Source: Candidatus Schekmanbacteria bacterium (lineage in GTDB: Bacteria > CSSED10-310 > JACPHN01). From it: a DNA stretch of 52,325 nucleotides. Both the position numbers and the translations under genes were made by a program. The stretch is taken from NCBI GenBank assembly GCA_016188575.1, contig JACPHN010000137.1:1-52325 (forward strand), read 5' to 3'. The notes under the pieces are model-generated. The model did not search any database, was not told the origin of the DNA, and saw only the letters and a list, made by a program, of their open reading frames with translations. Within the stretch, counting starts at the first letter, position 1; every line of letters begins with the position of its first letter. This document shows positions 20,217-28,724 of the stretch, piece by piece.

Positions 20217-21586
20217 AGTCGCTGCACGTTCGCCCGGTCGCGTCGCTTTTCGCCCTGTTGCTGACGGCCTGGGGGACCGGCGCGCTTCCCGCGTCCGGCG
20301 CCCCAAGCCTGCTCGCGGGCCTGCCGCTGTGCTTCGAGCCGCGCACCTTGGGCAGCGGGGAAAAAGCCTTCATCGCCCGCGCCCGCGGCTACCGCGTCAC
20401 CATCACGCCGGCGGAGGCGATCGTCACTCCGCGCGGTGGCGAAGCGATTCACCTTCGGTTCACCGGGGCCCGCCCCGACGCGGACCTCGCCGGGGCAAAC
20501 CTGCTGCCCGGACGCAGCCACTACCTGGTCGGCCGCGACCCCTCGCGCTGGCGCCGGGATGTGCCCCATTTCGCCCGCGTCGAAGCGCGCGAGGTGTACC
20601 CGGGCGTCGACCTCAGCTACTATGGACGACAGGGCACCGTGGAGCTCCACGTCACCGTCCGGCCGGGAGCCGACCCGGGGGCCGCGGCTCTCGACGTGGA
20701 AGGCGCCGCGACTCTGCAGGGAGATTTGGACGGTTTTCTCGTGGTGCTCGCGCCCGGCGCGGACGTCTCCGCGGCTATCTTGGAAGACGCCGACCCGGTG
20801 CTCGCCGGCGGCCCGCTGCGCTACACCCTCACCGCCCGCAACCTCGGTGAGCTCGCGGCCACCGGCGTCGCGCTTACCGCCACCCTCCCGGAAGGCGCCG
20901 ATCTCGTCATCGCGACGCCGAGCCAGGGCGAATGTAGCGGCACGGCGCCGCTGGCGTGCGCGCTCGGCGGCATCGCCGCGGGCGGCACCGCCACTGTGGC
21001 GCTGGAGCTGACCGCGCCCGCCGCCCCCGGTTCCGTCACGCTCACCGCGGCGGCCGCCGCTGACCAGGCCGACCCGCGAGACGACAACGATTCCGCGTCG
21101 GCAACGACGGCGATCGCCGCGGCGATGGTCGGCCCGACGAAAGCCGACCGCACCGTCTGGGAGAGCATGAGCGGCTTCGACATTCCGGTGCGGCTGCGCA
21201 CCTGGGATGGGGCGCCCTCCTCTGCGGAGATCCGCGTCGACTACGCCACCGCGGACGGCACCGCCACCGCCGGGCAGGACTTCACCGCGACGAGCGGCTC
21301 TCTTGTGTTCGCCTCCGGCAGCCCCGACGGCGCCACGCAGACCATCTCGGTCAGCCTCCTGAGCGACGCGGAAGCCGAGGCCGCCGAGACCTTTACCGTA
21401 ACGTTTACTGATCCGCAAAGCGCCTCACAGGTAACGCCGGCCGCGGTCACAGTGACGATTCAGGACGGCGCGCCTGCGGTCCCGCTCGGATCCGCCCTGA
21501 TCCTGGCCGGTGTCGCCATGGCGTTGGGTGCGCACCGACAAGGCTTCGCCCGGCGGCTGGTCGGCGACGGAAAGGCGGTGCGCTGA
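20213..21586 (+). CDS. Surface protein: DUF7948-like, DUF11 and Calx-beta domains with C-terminal anchor
   Basis: 457 residues. Signal peptide (about 1-29); a DUF7948-type N-terminal domain with LPLCFEPRTLG, LLPGRSHYLVGRDPSRW and VYPGVDLSYYG; a DUF11-like conserved repeat (about 190-290, YTLTARNLGELAATGVAL); a Calx-beta domain (about 330-425, VDYATADGTATAGQDFTATS, AETFTVTF); then a hydrophobic C-terminal segment and basic tail. Its ATG overlaps the stop of the beta-helix gene by ATGA, so the two form an operon of surface proteins. Probably exported and retained at the envelope; binding partner unknown. Confidence 0.8.
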   Translation: MKSLHVRPVASLFALLLTAWGTGALPASGAPSLLAGLPLCFEPRTLGSGEKAFIARARGYRVTITPAEAIVTPRGGEAIHLRFTGARPDADLAGANLLPGRSHYLVGRDPSRWRRDVPHFARVEAREVYPGVDLSYYGRQGTVELHVTVRPGADPGAAALDVEGAATLQGDLDGFLVVLAPGADVSAAILEDADPVLAGGPLRYTLTARNLGELAATGVALTATLPEGADLVIATPSQGECSGTAPLACALGGIAAGGTATVALELTAPAAPGSVTLTAAAAADQADPRDDNDSASATTAIAAAMVGPTKADRTVWESMSGFDIPVRLRTWDGAPSSAEIRVDYATADGTATAGQDFTATSGSLVFASGSPDGATQTISVSLLSDAEAEAAETFTVTFTDPQSASQVTPAAVTVTIQDGAPAVPLGSALILAGVAMALGAHRQGFARRLVGDGKAVR

Positions 21587-21767
21587 GCTTATTGCTGAAC
21601 GGGGTCTGATACTCGTCGCAACTTCGCCCAGAAAAGTCGTTCAGCGCCGGTCATCTCGGTTCTCAGCGAGCTGGGGGGGAGGAGAGGAGCTCGCTTCGCT
21701 GGACCTCGACCCGCCTTGACGGGCCCTGAGCGTGCACGCATAATTGACCTCAAAGCGTAAGGCGTCT

Positions 21768-21866
21768 GGCCCAGAATCCACCGCGGGTTCGACGTCGGCG
21801 CGACAGCGCCTCTCCGGCCCTCCCCCGCAAGCGGGGGACGTGTCGAAGAGGCGGTGGGCCCAGGTG
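21768..21866. repeat. Dispersed palindromic repeat, copy 4 (long imperfect palindrome)
   Basis: AATCCACCGC...TTCGACGTCGG on the left and TCGAAGAGGCGGTGG on the right pair around the central hairpin CCCCCGCAAGCGGGGG (21822-21837). The left arm matches 31783-31805 of copy 3. Lies just upstream of the lipoprotein start at 21897. Confidence 0.65.
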
Positions 21867-21896
21867 GCGATTCCCCCTTGCAGAGCGCAACCCCAG

Positions 21897-22376
21897 ATGC
21901 GGCGGCAGAAATCGGACCTTGTTCTCATCCTGCTCGCGCTTGCCGTGATGGGTGTCGGCTGGAGTTGCGCCCCGCGCCGCGGTGTGCCCAACAGGGGCGC
22001 GGAGATCGTCGTGCCGATGCGGCTCGTGGAGCTCACGACGGGACGCGGCGTCGAGCCGGGCGCGCCGGCGCGACCGCTGCAAACCGGCGACCGCTTTCAC
22101 GTCAGCGAGCCGCTGGTCACCTGCCTCGCGAGGTTTCAGCACGGCATCGGCGCTCACCGCGTGCAGTTCAAGTGGTATGGCCCCGGCGGTGAGCTCTATG
22201 CGAGCAGCGACGAACGCCCCATCGAGCCCCCGGGCCGGTACCACGAGTTTGTCGTCATCTGGCACAGTATCAGCATCGGGGGAGAGATGGCCTCGCGTCT
22301 GCCGGGCCTGTGGCGGGTAACCGCCTGGCTCGACGGGGCGATGGTCGGCAGTTCCGGTTTCGAGGTTTATCTATGA
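21897..22376 (+). CDS. Small putative lipoprotein
   Basis: 159 residues from ATG 21897, chosen because it starts a basic (MRRQK) hydrophobic signal ending in a cysteine (VGWSC), a non-ideal but possible lipobox. The mature part is beta-rich (MRLVELTTGRGVEPG, HRVQFKWYGPGGELYASS, GLWRVTAWLDG) and resembles a single Ig-like or beta-sandwich domain. Its stop overlaps the ATG of the next gene (ATGA at 22373), so they are translationally coupled. Function unknown; the context suggests part of a surface-protein set. Confidence 0.65.
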   Translation: MRRQKSDLVLILLALAVMGVGWSCAPRRGVPNRGAEIVVPMRLVELTTGRGVEPGAPARPLQTGDRFHVSEPLVTCLARFQHGIGAHRVQFKWYGPGGELYASSDERPIEPPGRYHEFVVIWHSISIGGEMASRLPGLWRVTAWLDGAMVGSSGFEVYL

Positions 22377-23629
22377 GTGACCGCCTTCTCTACGGCATTC
22401 GGCCCGCGGGCCGCCGGTTGGGTCGCCCGCCGCGCGCGCTTCTTGCGCTCGTGCTCGCCGCGCTGGCAATAGTAGGTATGCCGTTCGCTCCCGTGCGTGC
22501 CGCCGAGCCGGCCGCGACCGACCCGCTCGATGGCGCCATGGACCTCATCAACGAGGGGCGATTCACTGAGGCGCTCGGGCTCCTCGATGCCGTCGCGGAA
22601 ACCAACCCTTCCGGCGATCGGCGAGTCGAGACGCACTTGCGGCGCGCTCTCTGCCTGATGCGCCTGGACAAGTTCGAGAACGCGGAGCGGGAGCTTTCCG
22701 CCGCGGCCAAGGTCGCGCCCACCTATGCCGCCAGCCCACTGTTGTATCCGCGCGAAATTGCCGAGGGGTTCGCGGACGCGCTCCGGCGCCTGCTGCCACC
22801 GGTCACGGCCGCGGTGATCACCAAGCATCCGGTGGGCACGTCCTTCTCGCCTGCCACCCGGCCCCCGGAGCCGTTTGCGCGGCCGTGGTACAAGAAATGG
22901 TGGGTGTGGGCCGTTGCCGGCGCCGTCGTCGCCGGCGCGGCCTATGCCGCCGCGGATGAATCCAGCGCGGCGTCCCCAGGTCCTTCCGCGGCGCGGCTGC
23001 TCGTTAATCCCCCGACCTACGACTTCGGGCCGCTTACCGCGACGAGCCAAAAGGAGACACAGCTCTTCACGGCCGTCAATAGCGGCGACTTGCCGCTCGA
23101 TGTCACCGCGGTAACGCTCGTCGAGCCGCGCCAGCCGTTCTTCTTGGAGGCAGAGCGCTGCTCGGGAGTGACCCTGCTCAAGGAAGAGACGTGTACGTTC
23201 CGCGTCAGCGTCACGAGCACGGTGACTGGGGACTTTTCCTCGACGGTTGCGATCGAATCGACAGACGCGGCCGCAGCGCAGGTTCTGGTGCCCGTCCACG
23301 TGGCGTACAAGATTCCGATCGTCAAGATCGACCCGACCAGCCTGAGCCTCGCCCTGCGCTCCCGACCGACGGACACCGTGAAGGTCACTAACAGTGGCGA
23401 CGTCAAGCTGATCTGGACGGGGCCGTCGATTACCTCCGGCTCCAGCTACTTCAAGCTCGACCGCAACCACTGCGGCGATGAGGCGCTATTCCCGAACGAG
23501 TCCTGCGAGTTCACCGTCGAGTGCTATTACGTCCCGCCCAGCGTGCAATCCATCTCCGGAACGCTGATGGTTTTTACCCAGGCAGGCGTGCCGTCCCTGG
23601 AGGTCTCGCTCACCTGCCGCAACGATTGA
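22373..23629 (+). CDS. Membrane-anchored protein with TPR-like region and choice-of-anchor D (ASH-like) domains
   Basis: 418 residues from ATG 22373. N-terminal signal or TM (about 20-44), helical TPR-like part (INEGRFTEALGLLDAVAE, about 55-120), a second TM helix (KWWVWAVAGAVVAGAAYAA, about 180-200), then two Ig-like ASPM/HYDIN-type modules (about 210-418; VNPPTYDFGPLTATSQKETQ, NSGDLPLDVTAV, ESTDAAAAQVLVPVHV), the pattern annotated as choice-of-anchor D. Four cysteines in these modules may form disulfides. It is the last gene of the coupled run 18258-23629 and is convergent with the AAA+ regulator gene 22 bp downstream. Confidence 0.75.
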   Translation: MSDRLLYGIRPAGRRLGRPPRALLALVLAALAIVGMPFAPVRAAEPAATDPLDGAMDLINEGRFTEALGLLDAVAETNPSGDRRVETHLRRALCLMRLDKFENAERELSAAAKVAPTYAASPLLYPREIAEGFADALRRLLPPVTAAVITKHPVGTSFSPATRPPEPFARPWYKKWWVWAVAGAVVAGAAYAAADESSAASPGPSAARLLVNPPTYDFGPLTATSQKETQLFTAVNSGDLPLDVTAVTLVEPRQPFFLEAERCSGVTLLKEETCTFRVSVTSTVTGDFSSTVAIESTDAAAAQVLVPVHVAYKIPIVKIDPTSLSLALRSRPTDTVKVTNSGDVKLIWTGPSITSGSSYFKLDRNHCGDEALFPNESCEFTVECYYVPPSVQSISGTLMVFTQAGVPSLEVSLTCRND

Positions 23630-23651
23630 GCGAGGCCGCAGCTCGGGGCGG

Positions 23652-25340
23652 CTACGTGCGCGGAGCGAGCACGTCGCGGACCGAGAGCCCGGCACTGCGC
23701 AGGCGCGAGATCAGCATGGTATAGCTCATGCCGAGAGCCTCCGCCGCGTCCGAGGCGTATCCGTGCTCCTGGACCGCGGCAATGATGCTTTGCAGCTCGT
23801 CCTGCTTCTGCTTGCCCCGGACGCGTTTGAGCGGCGCCACCGCGGGCAAGCCGGCGGGAGCCGCCGCGCCGCCGGGCCTGGCTGGCTCGGCCGCTCCTCC
23901 CGCCGGCCGCCCCGCCGGAGCGCCGAGCTGCTCGAATCGCAAGTGCTCCACCTCGAGCTGCCGCGTGCCCGGAGGCGCGAGCAATACCGAGCGGCGCACC
24001 GTGTTCTCGAGCCCGCGAATGTTGCCGGCACGTGACCAGTCATGGTTCATCAGCAGATTGAGAGCCTCGCGCGAGATCCCCTCCATTCCCGCGATCTTGA
24101 AGCGCTCCCGCGCCCCGCGCAGGAACTGCTCGGCAAGAACGGGGATGTCCGCGGCGCGGCTGGTCAGCGGCACGAGGTGGATGCTGACCTCGCTCAGGCG
24201 CCAGAACAAATCCTCCCGGAACCGACCTTGCGCGACGAGCTGGCGCAGATCCTCGTTGGTCGCCGCGATGATCTGAATGTCGACTTGACGCCGCTCGCTC
24301 GTTCCGAGCGCCGTGAAAGTCCCGGTCTGGATGAGGCCGAGTAGCCGCGGCTGCAAATCGGCCGGCAGCAAGGACACCTCGTCGATCAGCAGCGTGCCGC
24401 CATCGGCGCGCTGCGCAGCACCCTGGCTGCCTTCCTTGGGGGCGTTGGCGAAGCCCGAGCGCGATGCGTATCCGAATAGCTCGGCCGCCAGCGTCTCCGA
24501 GGACGTCACCTGGCTGCAATCGAGCGTCACGAAAGGCCCTTGTCGCCGCGGGCATTCGTAATGATAGGCCTGTGCCAGGTGCGACTTGCCGGAACCGGTG
24601 GGCCCCTGCAACAGAATAGTGACCCGATCGGCATGCGACAGCCGGCGCAAGGTGCCGATGACCTGCTCGCCGAACCAGCGATCGAGGGTTACGTACTTGC
24701 CAAGGCGATATTCCTCCGCCACGACCTGCCGCAGCTCGGCAAGCTCCTGCTTGGAGCGGTTGAGCTCGGCCTCGACGCCGCGCACGTAGCGCAAGAGATT
24801 GAGGTGGCGTTCGGCGACCGCGGAGATATCGAGGACGAGCTCGACGTCGTCTCCGGTGAAGGCCAGATCAGCGGACGAGCGGTAGGTGCACAAGCAGCCG
24901 CCGAACGTCTTCTTCGGCGGCGAGTGCCGGACGTCCCACCAGAAGAGCGGGACGGCCAGGACGCTGCGCACCTGATGGCTCATGACGCTGGCCGTGCGCA
25001 GCTCTTCGGGGAGGTCCGCGGTGATGAGCACGGGTTCCGCGTCCTTGCGGGTGCGCTCCAGGATGGACAGGGAGCCGCGCTTGAGGATGTCGTCACCGGT
25101 GAGGCGCTCCCCCTGGCTGGAATACGCGACCCAGGACTCGCTGGAGCTCTCGAAGAGCGCGACCATGGTCTCGCGCGCCGCGAGCGCTTCGTGGGCCATC
25201 TTGGCGACGTCGGAGACCGCGTAGTCCCAGTTTGCTCCGGTCAGATAGTCGCGCCGAATCAGGCGGCGAATCGTCTGCTGATAGGAGTGTGATCCCGCGT
25301 TTGCGGCTCCTGCGATGAGCTCGCCCCAGCTTGCACCCAT
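23652..25340 (-). CDS. GAF - AAA+ (sigma-54 activator type) - Fis-HTH regulator with altered GAFTGA loop
   Basis: 562 residues, ATG 25340 with AGGAG 7 bp upstream. N-terminal GAF-like sensor (about 40-200), coiled-coil link, AAA+ domain (about 215-450) with Walker A GPTGSGKS (about 243-250), Walker B TLLIDE, and NEDLRQLVAQGRFREDLFWRL sensor/arginine-finger region split here as in the family. C-terminal HTH of Fis type (about 510-550, SDAAEALGMSYTMLISRLRS). The loop that contacts sigma-54, normally GAFTGA, reads SGFANA, losing the key Thr. It may still work as a DNA-binding ATPase, but sigma-54 engagement is doubtful. The upstream minus-strand gene has a candidate sigma-54 promoter. Confidence 0.85.
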   Translation of the reverse strand: MGASWGELIAGAANAGSHSYQQTIRRLIRRDYLTGANWDYAVSDVAKMAHEALAARETMVALFESSSESWVAYSSQGERLTGDDILKRGSLSILERTRKDAEPVLITADLPEELRTASVMSHQVRSVLAVPLFWWDVRHSPPKKTFGGCLCTYRSSADLAFTGDDVELVLDISAVAERHLNLLRYVRGVEAELNRSKQELAELRQVVAEEYRLGKYVTLDRWFGEQVIGTLRRLSHADRVTILLQGPTGSGKSHLAQAYHYECPRRQGPFVTLDCSQVTSSETLAAELFGYASRSGFANAPKEGSQGAAQRADGGTLLIDEVSLLPADLQPRLLGLIQTGTFTALGTSERRQVDIQIIAATNEDLRQLVAQGRFREDLFWRLSEVSIHLVPLTSRAADIPVLAEQFLRGARERFKIAGMEGISREALNLLMNHDWSRAGNIRGLENTVRRSVLLAPPGTRQLEVEHLRFEQLGAPAGRPAGGAAEPARPGGAAAPAGLPAVAPLKRVRGKQKQDELQSIIAAVQEHGYASDAAEALGMSYTMLISRLRSAGLSVRDVLAPRT

Positions 25341-25369
25341 GCCCCGTCTCCTGGCCCGAAAAGTCGGCT

Positions 25370-25413
25370 TTGCGACAACGATTTGACATCAATTTGCCAC
25401 GAAAAAGTCGCAA
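25370..25413. promoter_or_regulatory. Inverted repeat upstream of the regulator gene
   Basis: TTGCGAC (25370-25376) and GTCGCAA (25407-25413) are perfect inverted copies around an AT-rich 30-bp centre, 30 bp before the regulator ATG. Plausible autoregulatory operator; not proven. Confidence 0.35.
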
Positions 25414-25437
25414 CCGCAAGGTCTCGGTGGGCCGGGG

Positions 25438-25470
25438 AAAAAACGGCCGGCCGCGGAGGTAGCGGCCGGC
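25438..25470 (-). terminator. Intrinsic terminator of the caspase-like gene
   Basis: On the minus strand a perfect 9-bp stem (GCCGGCCGC / GCGGCCGGC, 25462-25470 and 25446-25454) with a 7-nt loop is followed after CG by six T. It lies 42 bp after the stop at 25513 and separates that gene from the regulator gene. Confidence 0.8.
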
Positions 25471-25512
25471 TTATCAGGACAGGCAGAGCTGATGGCGATC
25501 CCAGTCAGGCGG

Positions 25513-27966
25513 TCAACGGCGAATCGAACGTCGGACGACGGCTACTGCGAGGCTCATCAGGGTAACCGCCGCCAGCAATGCCAGAGGTCCGGCGGCGGGG
25601 ACGATGAGAAGAGGTTGGTTGACGACAGCGACGTCGGCAGGCGCACTGCGTGCGCCGGTGGCGCTCGTCGCCAGGGCATAGACGCGGTAGGTGGCACCGC
25701 TGAGCGGCAGGCTGCCGGTGAAGGTGCAGTTGCCGTCGGTGTCGCTCAGCAGCGCCGTCGACGGCGAATCTCCGGCGACGAACACCTGCACCGTAGCCCC
25801 GGCGCAGGGCGCTCGCAGGCTGATGTCAATGGGCAAGAACGCGGCGCGCGCGGTTCTTTCGGGGGATGCCGTGGAGTAGCCGTGGACGCCGGTGAGCGCA
25901 TCGAACATACCGGTGAGGACGTCGCCGAGCTCCAGGATCGCCGGCGCCGGGCTCCATTCGGTGCTCGGGTAGCCGACGAAGATTTGCGAGACGATGAGGG
26001 TGTCGGCGGCCGGGCTTTCGCCGAGCACGCTGATCACGGGAGTCTGCGCGTCCTGCGTGGCGCTCTTGATTGCCTCGGCCCCGAGCAACGCCGCGATGCC
26101 GAGCGACTGATTGGCGGCGATACCACTCCAGAAAGAATCGCTGAAGGATATCGGCACCCCTGTGCCACCATCCTCACCGGGGAGCTCCAGGATAGACTCC
26201 TGATCAGCGGCGGCACTGGCGATCGTGAAGGTCGTGAGGTTCAGCGGGTCGCTGCTCGCGAGGCCGGGGGCGAGCGCGCCGGAGCGATCGGCCTCGAGGA
26301 TCACGATGCTGGGCATGTCGGCGAGCTCGGCAGCGAGCCACTCCGAGGTGAGGAGCTCGCCGTCCGCGATGACGACCCCGGGCTGCTCCGGGCTGCCGGC
26401 AGGTCCGACGAGATAGAGCACAAACGGCCATTCGCGCGATACCGCGGAGTCGCCGCGGGCGCCGTCGATGACGGCGGCGATGGCGTCGAGCGAGGTCGCG
26501 GCGCCGGTCGTTTCGGGCAAGCGAGTTACCGTCGCGGCGGTGAAGCCACGCGACATGAGGATGTCGGTTGCGCGCGCGGCGAGATCGTCGCGGAGAGCCT
26601 GGTCGTGGGCGTTCGCGGCATCCTGTCCAACCACGATGAGGGCGCGCCCGGTGCCCGGTTCACCGACGGGAAACACGGCGCGCCCTGCGGACGGGCCGAA
26701 CTGGGTGCTGCCCTCCCAGGCCGCAGTGACTTGCCACTGGCCGTTTCCGGAGGCGAGGTAGTCGGAGCGATCGAAGTCGAAGGCAAACGATCCGTCGGCG
26801 GCGAGATTGGGCCAGGTATGCGCGGTTCTTCCCGTGGGGCTGCGGAGCTCGACGCTCACTTCGGTGGCTTCGCCGTCGAGGGGTGTGGGCACGATTTTTC
26901 CGGAGATCTTCCCGGTCGTGCTTGCCGACGACCCGCCGGTAGGCTGGTAGTACAGCACGAGATCCGTCTTGGCGGCGAAGACGTCGAGGTCCCACGGCGT
27001 TGAGGAGCGGCCGTCGGCGGTGGCGGTCACCGACCAGGAACCGATCTGGTCCGGAGTGAACGCGGCCTGGAACCAGCCTTCATCGTTGGAGAGCACGGCA
27101 GTGACGTCCAGGGCCGAAGCGTCCGGCCGGCGAACATCGAAAGTGACCTGCACCGGGACGGTTGGACGCGGGAGGATGCGGCCGGTGATCGTCACGGGTT
27201 GGCCGATTTCGGCGACGGGGGCGGTGAAGGTGGTAATGAAAGACTGGCTTGGCGCCATGACGTAGGCGAAGAGCTGGGTTTCGTGGACGAAGTCCGGCTG
27301 CGCGGAATCGGGCGCGTTGAAGGAAAGGGGTAGCCGGACCCATTCATTGACCGGAACATCGGGCCCGATTTGCACCCAAACGACGGAGAGGGTAAGGGAT
27401 GCCGCGGGCTGGAGGTCGACGACAGGGGGGCGAGCAATGAGATCGAAACCGGCCGGCCAGTCGGCGCCCTTGGAGATGACGACCTGACCCTCGAAGTCAT
27501 TGGTGCCGTCGAACACGAGAAGGTAGGGCATGGCGGTTCGCGAGAACGCGGGCCAGGCGTAGGGGAAGGGACGGACGCGGAAGCCGGCGCTGCCGACGAG
27601 GACGGAGACGACCTGCGAGGGGTCGCTTTCCTTGCCTTCGGAATCCACCGACGTGAGGTAGTAGCTGTAGGTCATGCCATCGACGACGTCGACGTCGCGG
27701 AAGTGGTGGACGGGTTGAGGCAGGAGGGCGGCGTTGACGCGCTCGAAGTCGTCGCTGGTTGCGGGATCCTGGTCACTCATGGCGCGATAGACGTTGTAGC
27801 CTGCCACTTCCTCGACGGGCAGCCAGCGGAGGGCGGCGGCACTGCGCAGGGGCATGGCCTGGACGGAATCCGGCGGGAGCGCCGCGGAAGCGAGGGGCGC
27901 GGCGATGCAGGGAAGGGCGATGGCGAGGAGAGAGAGGGCGGAAGCGATGGCGTAACGTAGTGTCAT
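25513..27966 (-). CDS. Secreted multidomain protein with a degenerate caspase-like (C13-type) domain and C-terminal anchor
   Basis: 817 residues from ATG 27966 (GGAGG 5 bp upstream). Signal peptide (about 1-28); fibronectin-III-like domain (about 30-110, LPVEEVAGYNVYRAMSDQD); further beta-sandwich modules to about 460; then a caspase/legumain-like fold (about 470-650) recognisable from WPFVLYLVGPAG, MPSIVILEADRSG and SAAADQESI...SFSDSFWSGI. In active relatives these positions read GHG and DACYSG-like. Here both the His and the Cys are absent, so it should be a pseudo-protease. It ends with a CARDB/Ig-like part and a hydrophobic anchor followed by RRSIRR. Candidate sigma-54 promoter upstream; strong terminator downstream. 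Confidence 0.7.
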   Translation of the reverse strand: MTLRYAIASALSLLAIALPCIAAPLASAALPPDSVQAMPLRSAAALRWLPVEEVAGYNVYRAMSDQDPATSDDFERVNAALLPQPVHHFRDVDVVDGMTYSYYLTSVDSEGKESDPSQVVSVLVGSAGFRVRPFPYAWPAFSRTAMPYLLVFDGTNDFEGQVVISKGADWPAGFDLIARPPVVDLQPAASLTLSVVWVQIGPDVPVNEWVRLPLSFNAPDSAQPDFVHETQLFAYVMAPSQSFITTFTAPVAEIGQPVTITGRILPRPTVPVQVTFDVRRPDASALDVTAVLSNDEGWFQAAFTPDQIGSWSVTATADGRSSTPWDLDVFAAKTDLVLYYQPTGGSSASTTGKISGKIVPTPLDGEATEVSVELRSPTGRTAHTWPNLAADGSFAFDFDRSDYLASGNGQWQVTAAWEGSTQFGPSAGRAVFPVGEPGTGRALIVVGQDAANAHDQALRDDLAARATDILMSRGFTAATVTRLPETTGAATSLDAIAAVIDGARGDSAVSREWPFVLYLVGPAGSPEQPGVVIADGELLTSEWLAAELADMPSIVILEADRSGALAPGLASSDPLNLTTFTIASAAADQESILELPGEDGGTGVPISFSDSFWSGIAANQSLGIAALLGAEAIKSATQDAQTPVISVLGESPAADTLIVSQIFVGYPSTEWSPAPAILELGDVLTGMFDALTGVHGYSTASPERTARAAFLPIDISLRAPCAGATVQVFVAGDSPSTALLSDTDGNCTFTGSLPLSGATYRVYALATSATGARSAPADVAVVNQPLLIVPAAGPLALLAAVTLMSLAVAVVRRSIRR

Positions 27967-28022
27967 AGGAACCTCCGACGGGGAATCCGAACATCTGAGA
28001 CCTCTGGCGGCGCGAGCTAGAA

Positions 28023-28038
28023 TGCGGGAATCGTGCCA
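28023..28038 (-). promoter_or_regulatory. Candidate sigma-54 (-24/-12) promoter
   Basis: Minus strand reads TGGCACG-ATTC-CCGCA: the -24 box is perfect and the invariant GG-N10-GC spacing is kept; the -12 TT is CC. It lies about 57 bp upstream of the ATG at 27966, a normal geometry, and a sigma-54-activator-type gene follows downstream on the same strand. Confidence 0.45.
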
Positions 28039-28262
28039 GCTTGGAGATGGGGGGGCGATGGCGGTGTGGTGGGATTTTCGAGCGAGCGGGGCGGGGGCGG
28101 GGGGGCGATTCGTTGGCAAATACGAGACGAATACTTGCGTTCAGGAGGCGGGGCGCGGTGGGTGGGGATGGGGTCGGCGCGACCCGAGCAATCGACGGGA
28201 GCGGCATGTGGGTTGCAAAGAAGCGAGTTGCAGCATGCGTGGAACAACATGGAGGAAACGCG

Positions 28263-28622
28263 ATGAGAACGTTGGAGGACAGCGGCAGCGCGCGCACGGC
28301 GGCGGCGCCGCGGCGGCGGAAAGCGGACTGGGAGGAGATATTCACGGTTTCGGAGGTGGAGTTGGTGGTGCGGTCGGAGGGTGCCTGGTCGGGGCGCTGG
28401 GAGGCGGAGGCGCTCTTGCGCGCGGTGCAGTCGCGTTTGCGACGCGCCGATCGCGTCGCGGTGGACTGCGAAGGGGAGGGGTATGCGTGCCGGGTATTGT
28501 TGTCGGGGGCGGCGGGAGCAGGCGCGCAGGTCGTCGAGGAGCGGCTGATTGCGGCCCTGTCGGCGAGTCGGTGGATTGTGTTGACGCAGCGGTCGCGTCG
28601 GCTCGGGTTTCGCCTGCACTAG
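28263..28622 (+). CDS. Small hypothetical protein
   Basis: 119 residues from ATG 28263 with an excellent GGAGG 7 bp upstream, which fixes the start well inside a longer open frame. Arg/Ala-rich N-terminus, then an alternating alpha/beta core (FTVSEVELVVRSEGAWSGRW, RVAVDCEGEGYACRVLL, RLIAALSASRWIVLTQ). No family recognised. It is divergent from the caspase-like gene and shares their 296-bp intergenic region. Confidence 0.6.
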   Translation: MRTLEDSGSARTAAAPRRRKADWEEIFTVSEVELVVRSEGAWSGRWEAEALLRAVQSRLRRADRVAVDCEGEGYACRVLLSGAAGAGAQVVEERLIAALSASRWIVLTQRSRRLGFRLH

Positions 28623-28644
28623 CGGCGAGCTGTCCGGCGGGCGA

Positions 28645-28673
28645 TTGGCACGGGCGTGGTGAGCTGTTATAGT
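28645..28673 (+). promoter_or_regulatory. Sigma-70 promoter for the 28725 gene
   Basis: TTGGCA (28645-28650), 17 bp, TATAGT (28668-28673): five of six matches in each box. The same -35 also starts a perfect sigma-54 -24 motif (TGGCACG), but the -12 GC is not kept (GT). Confidence 0.5.
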
Positions 28674-28724
28674 GGGTAGGGGATCGGGCTTGGCGCGCAG
28701 CGCGGGCGGTCGGGGCGAGAGGAC

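Noticed and set aside
20048-21418. Open minus-strand frame of 456 codons
   Set aside because: Antisense to the DUF7948/Calx-beta gene, which has clear domains and operon overlaps; the minus frame has no domain character.
28646-28661. Second sigma-54-like promoter (TGGCACG) upstream of 28725
   Set aside because: The invariant GC of the -12 element is GT, and a five-plus-five sigma-70 match overlaps it.
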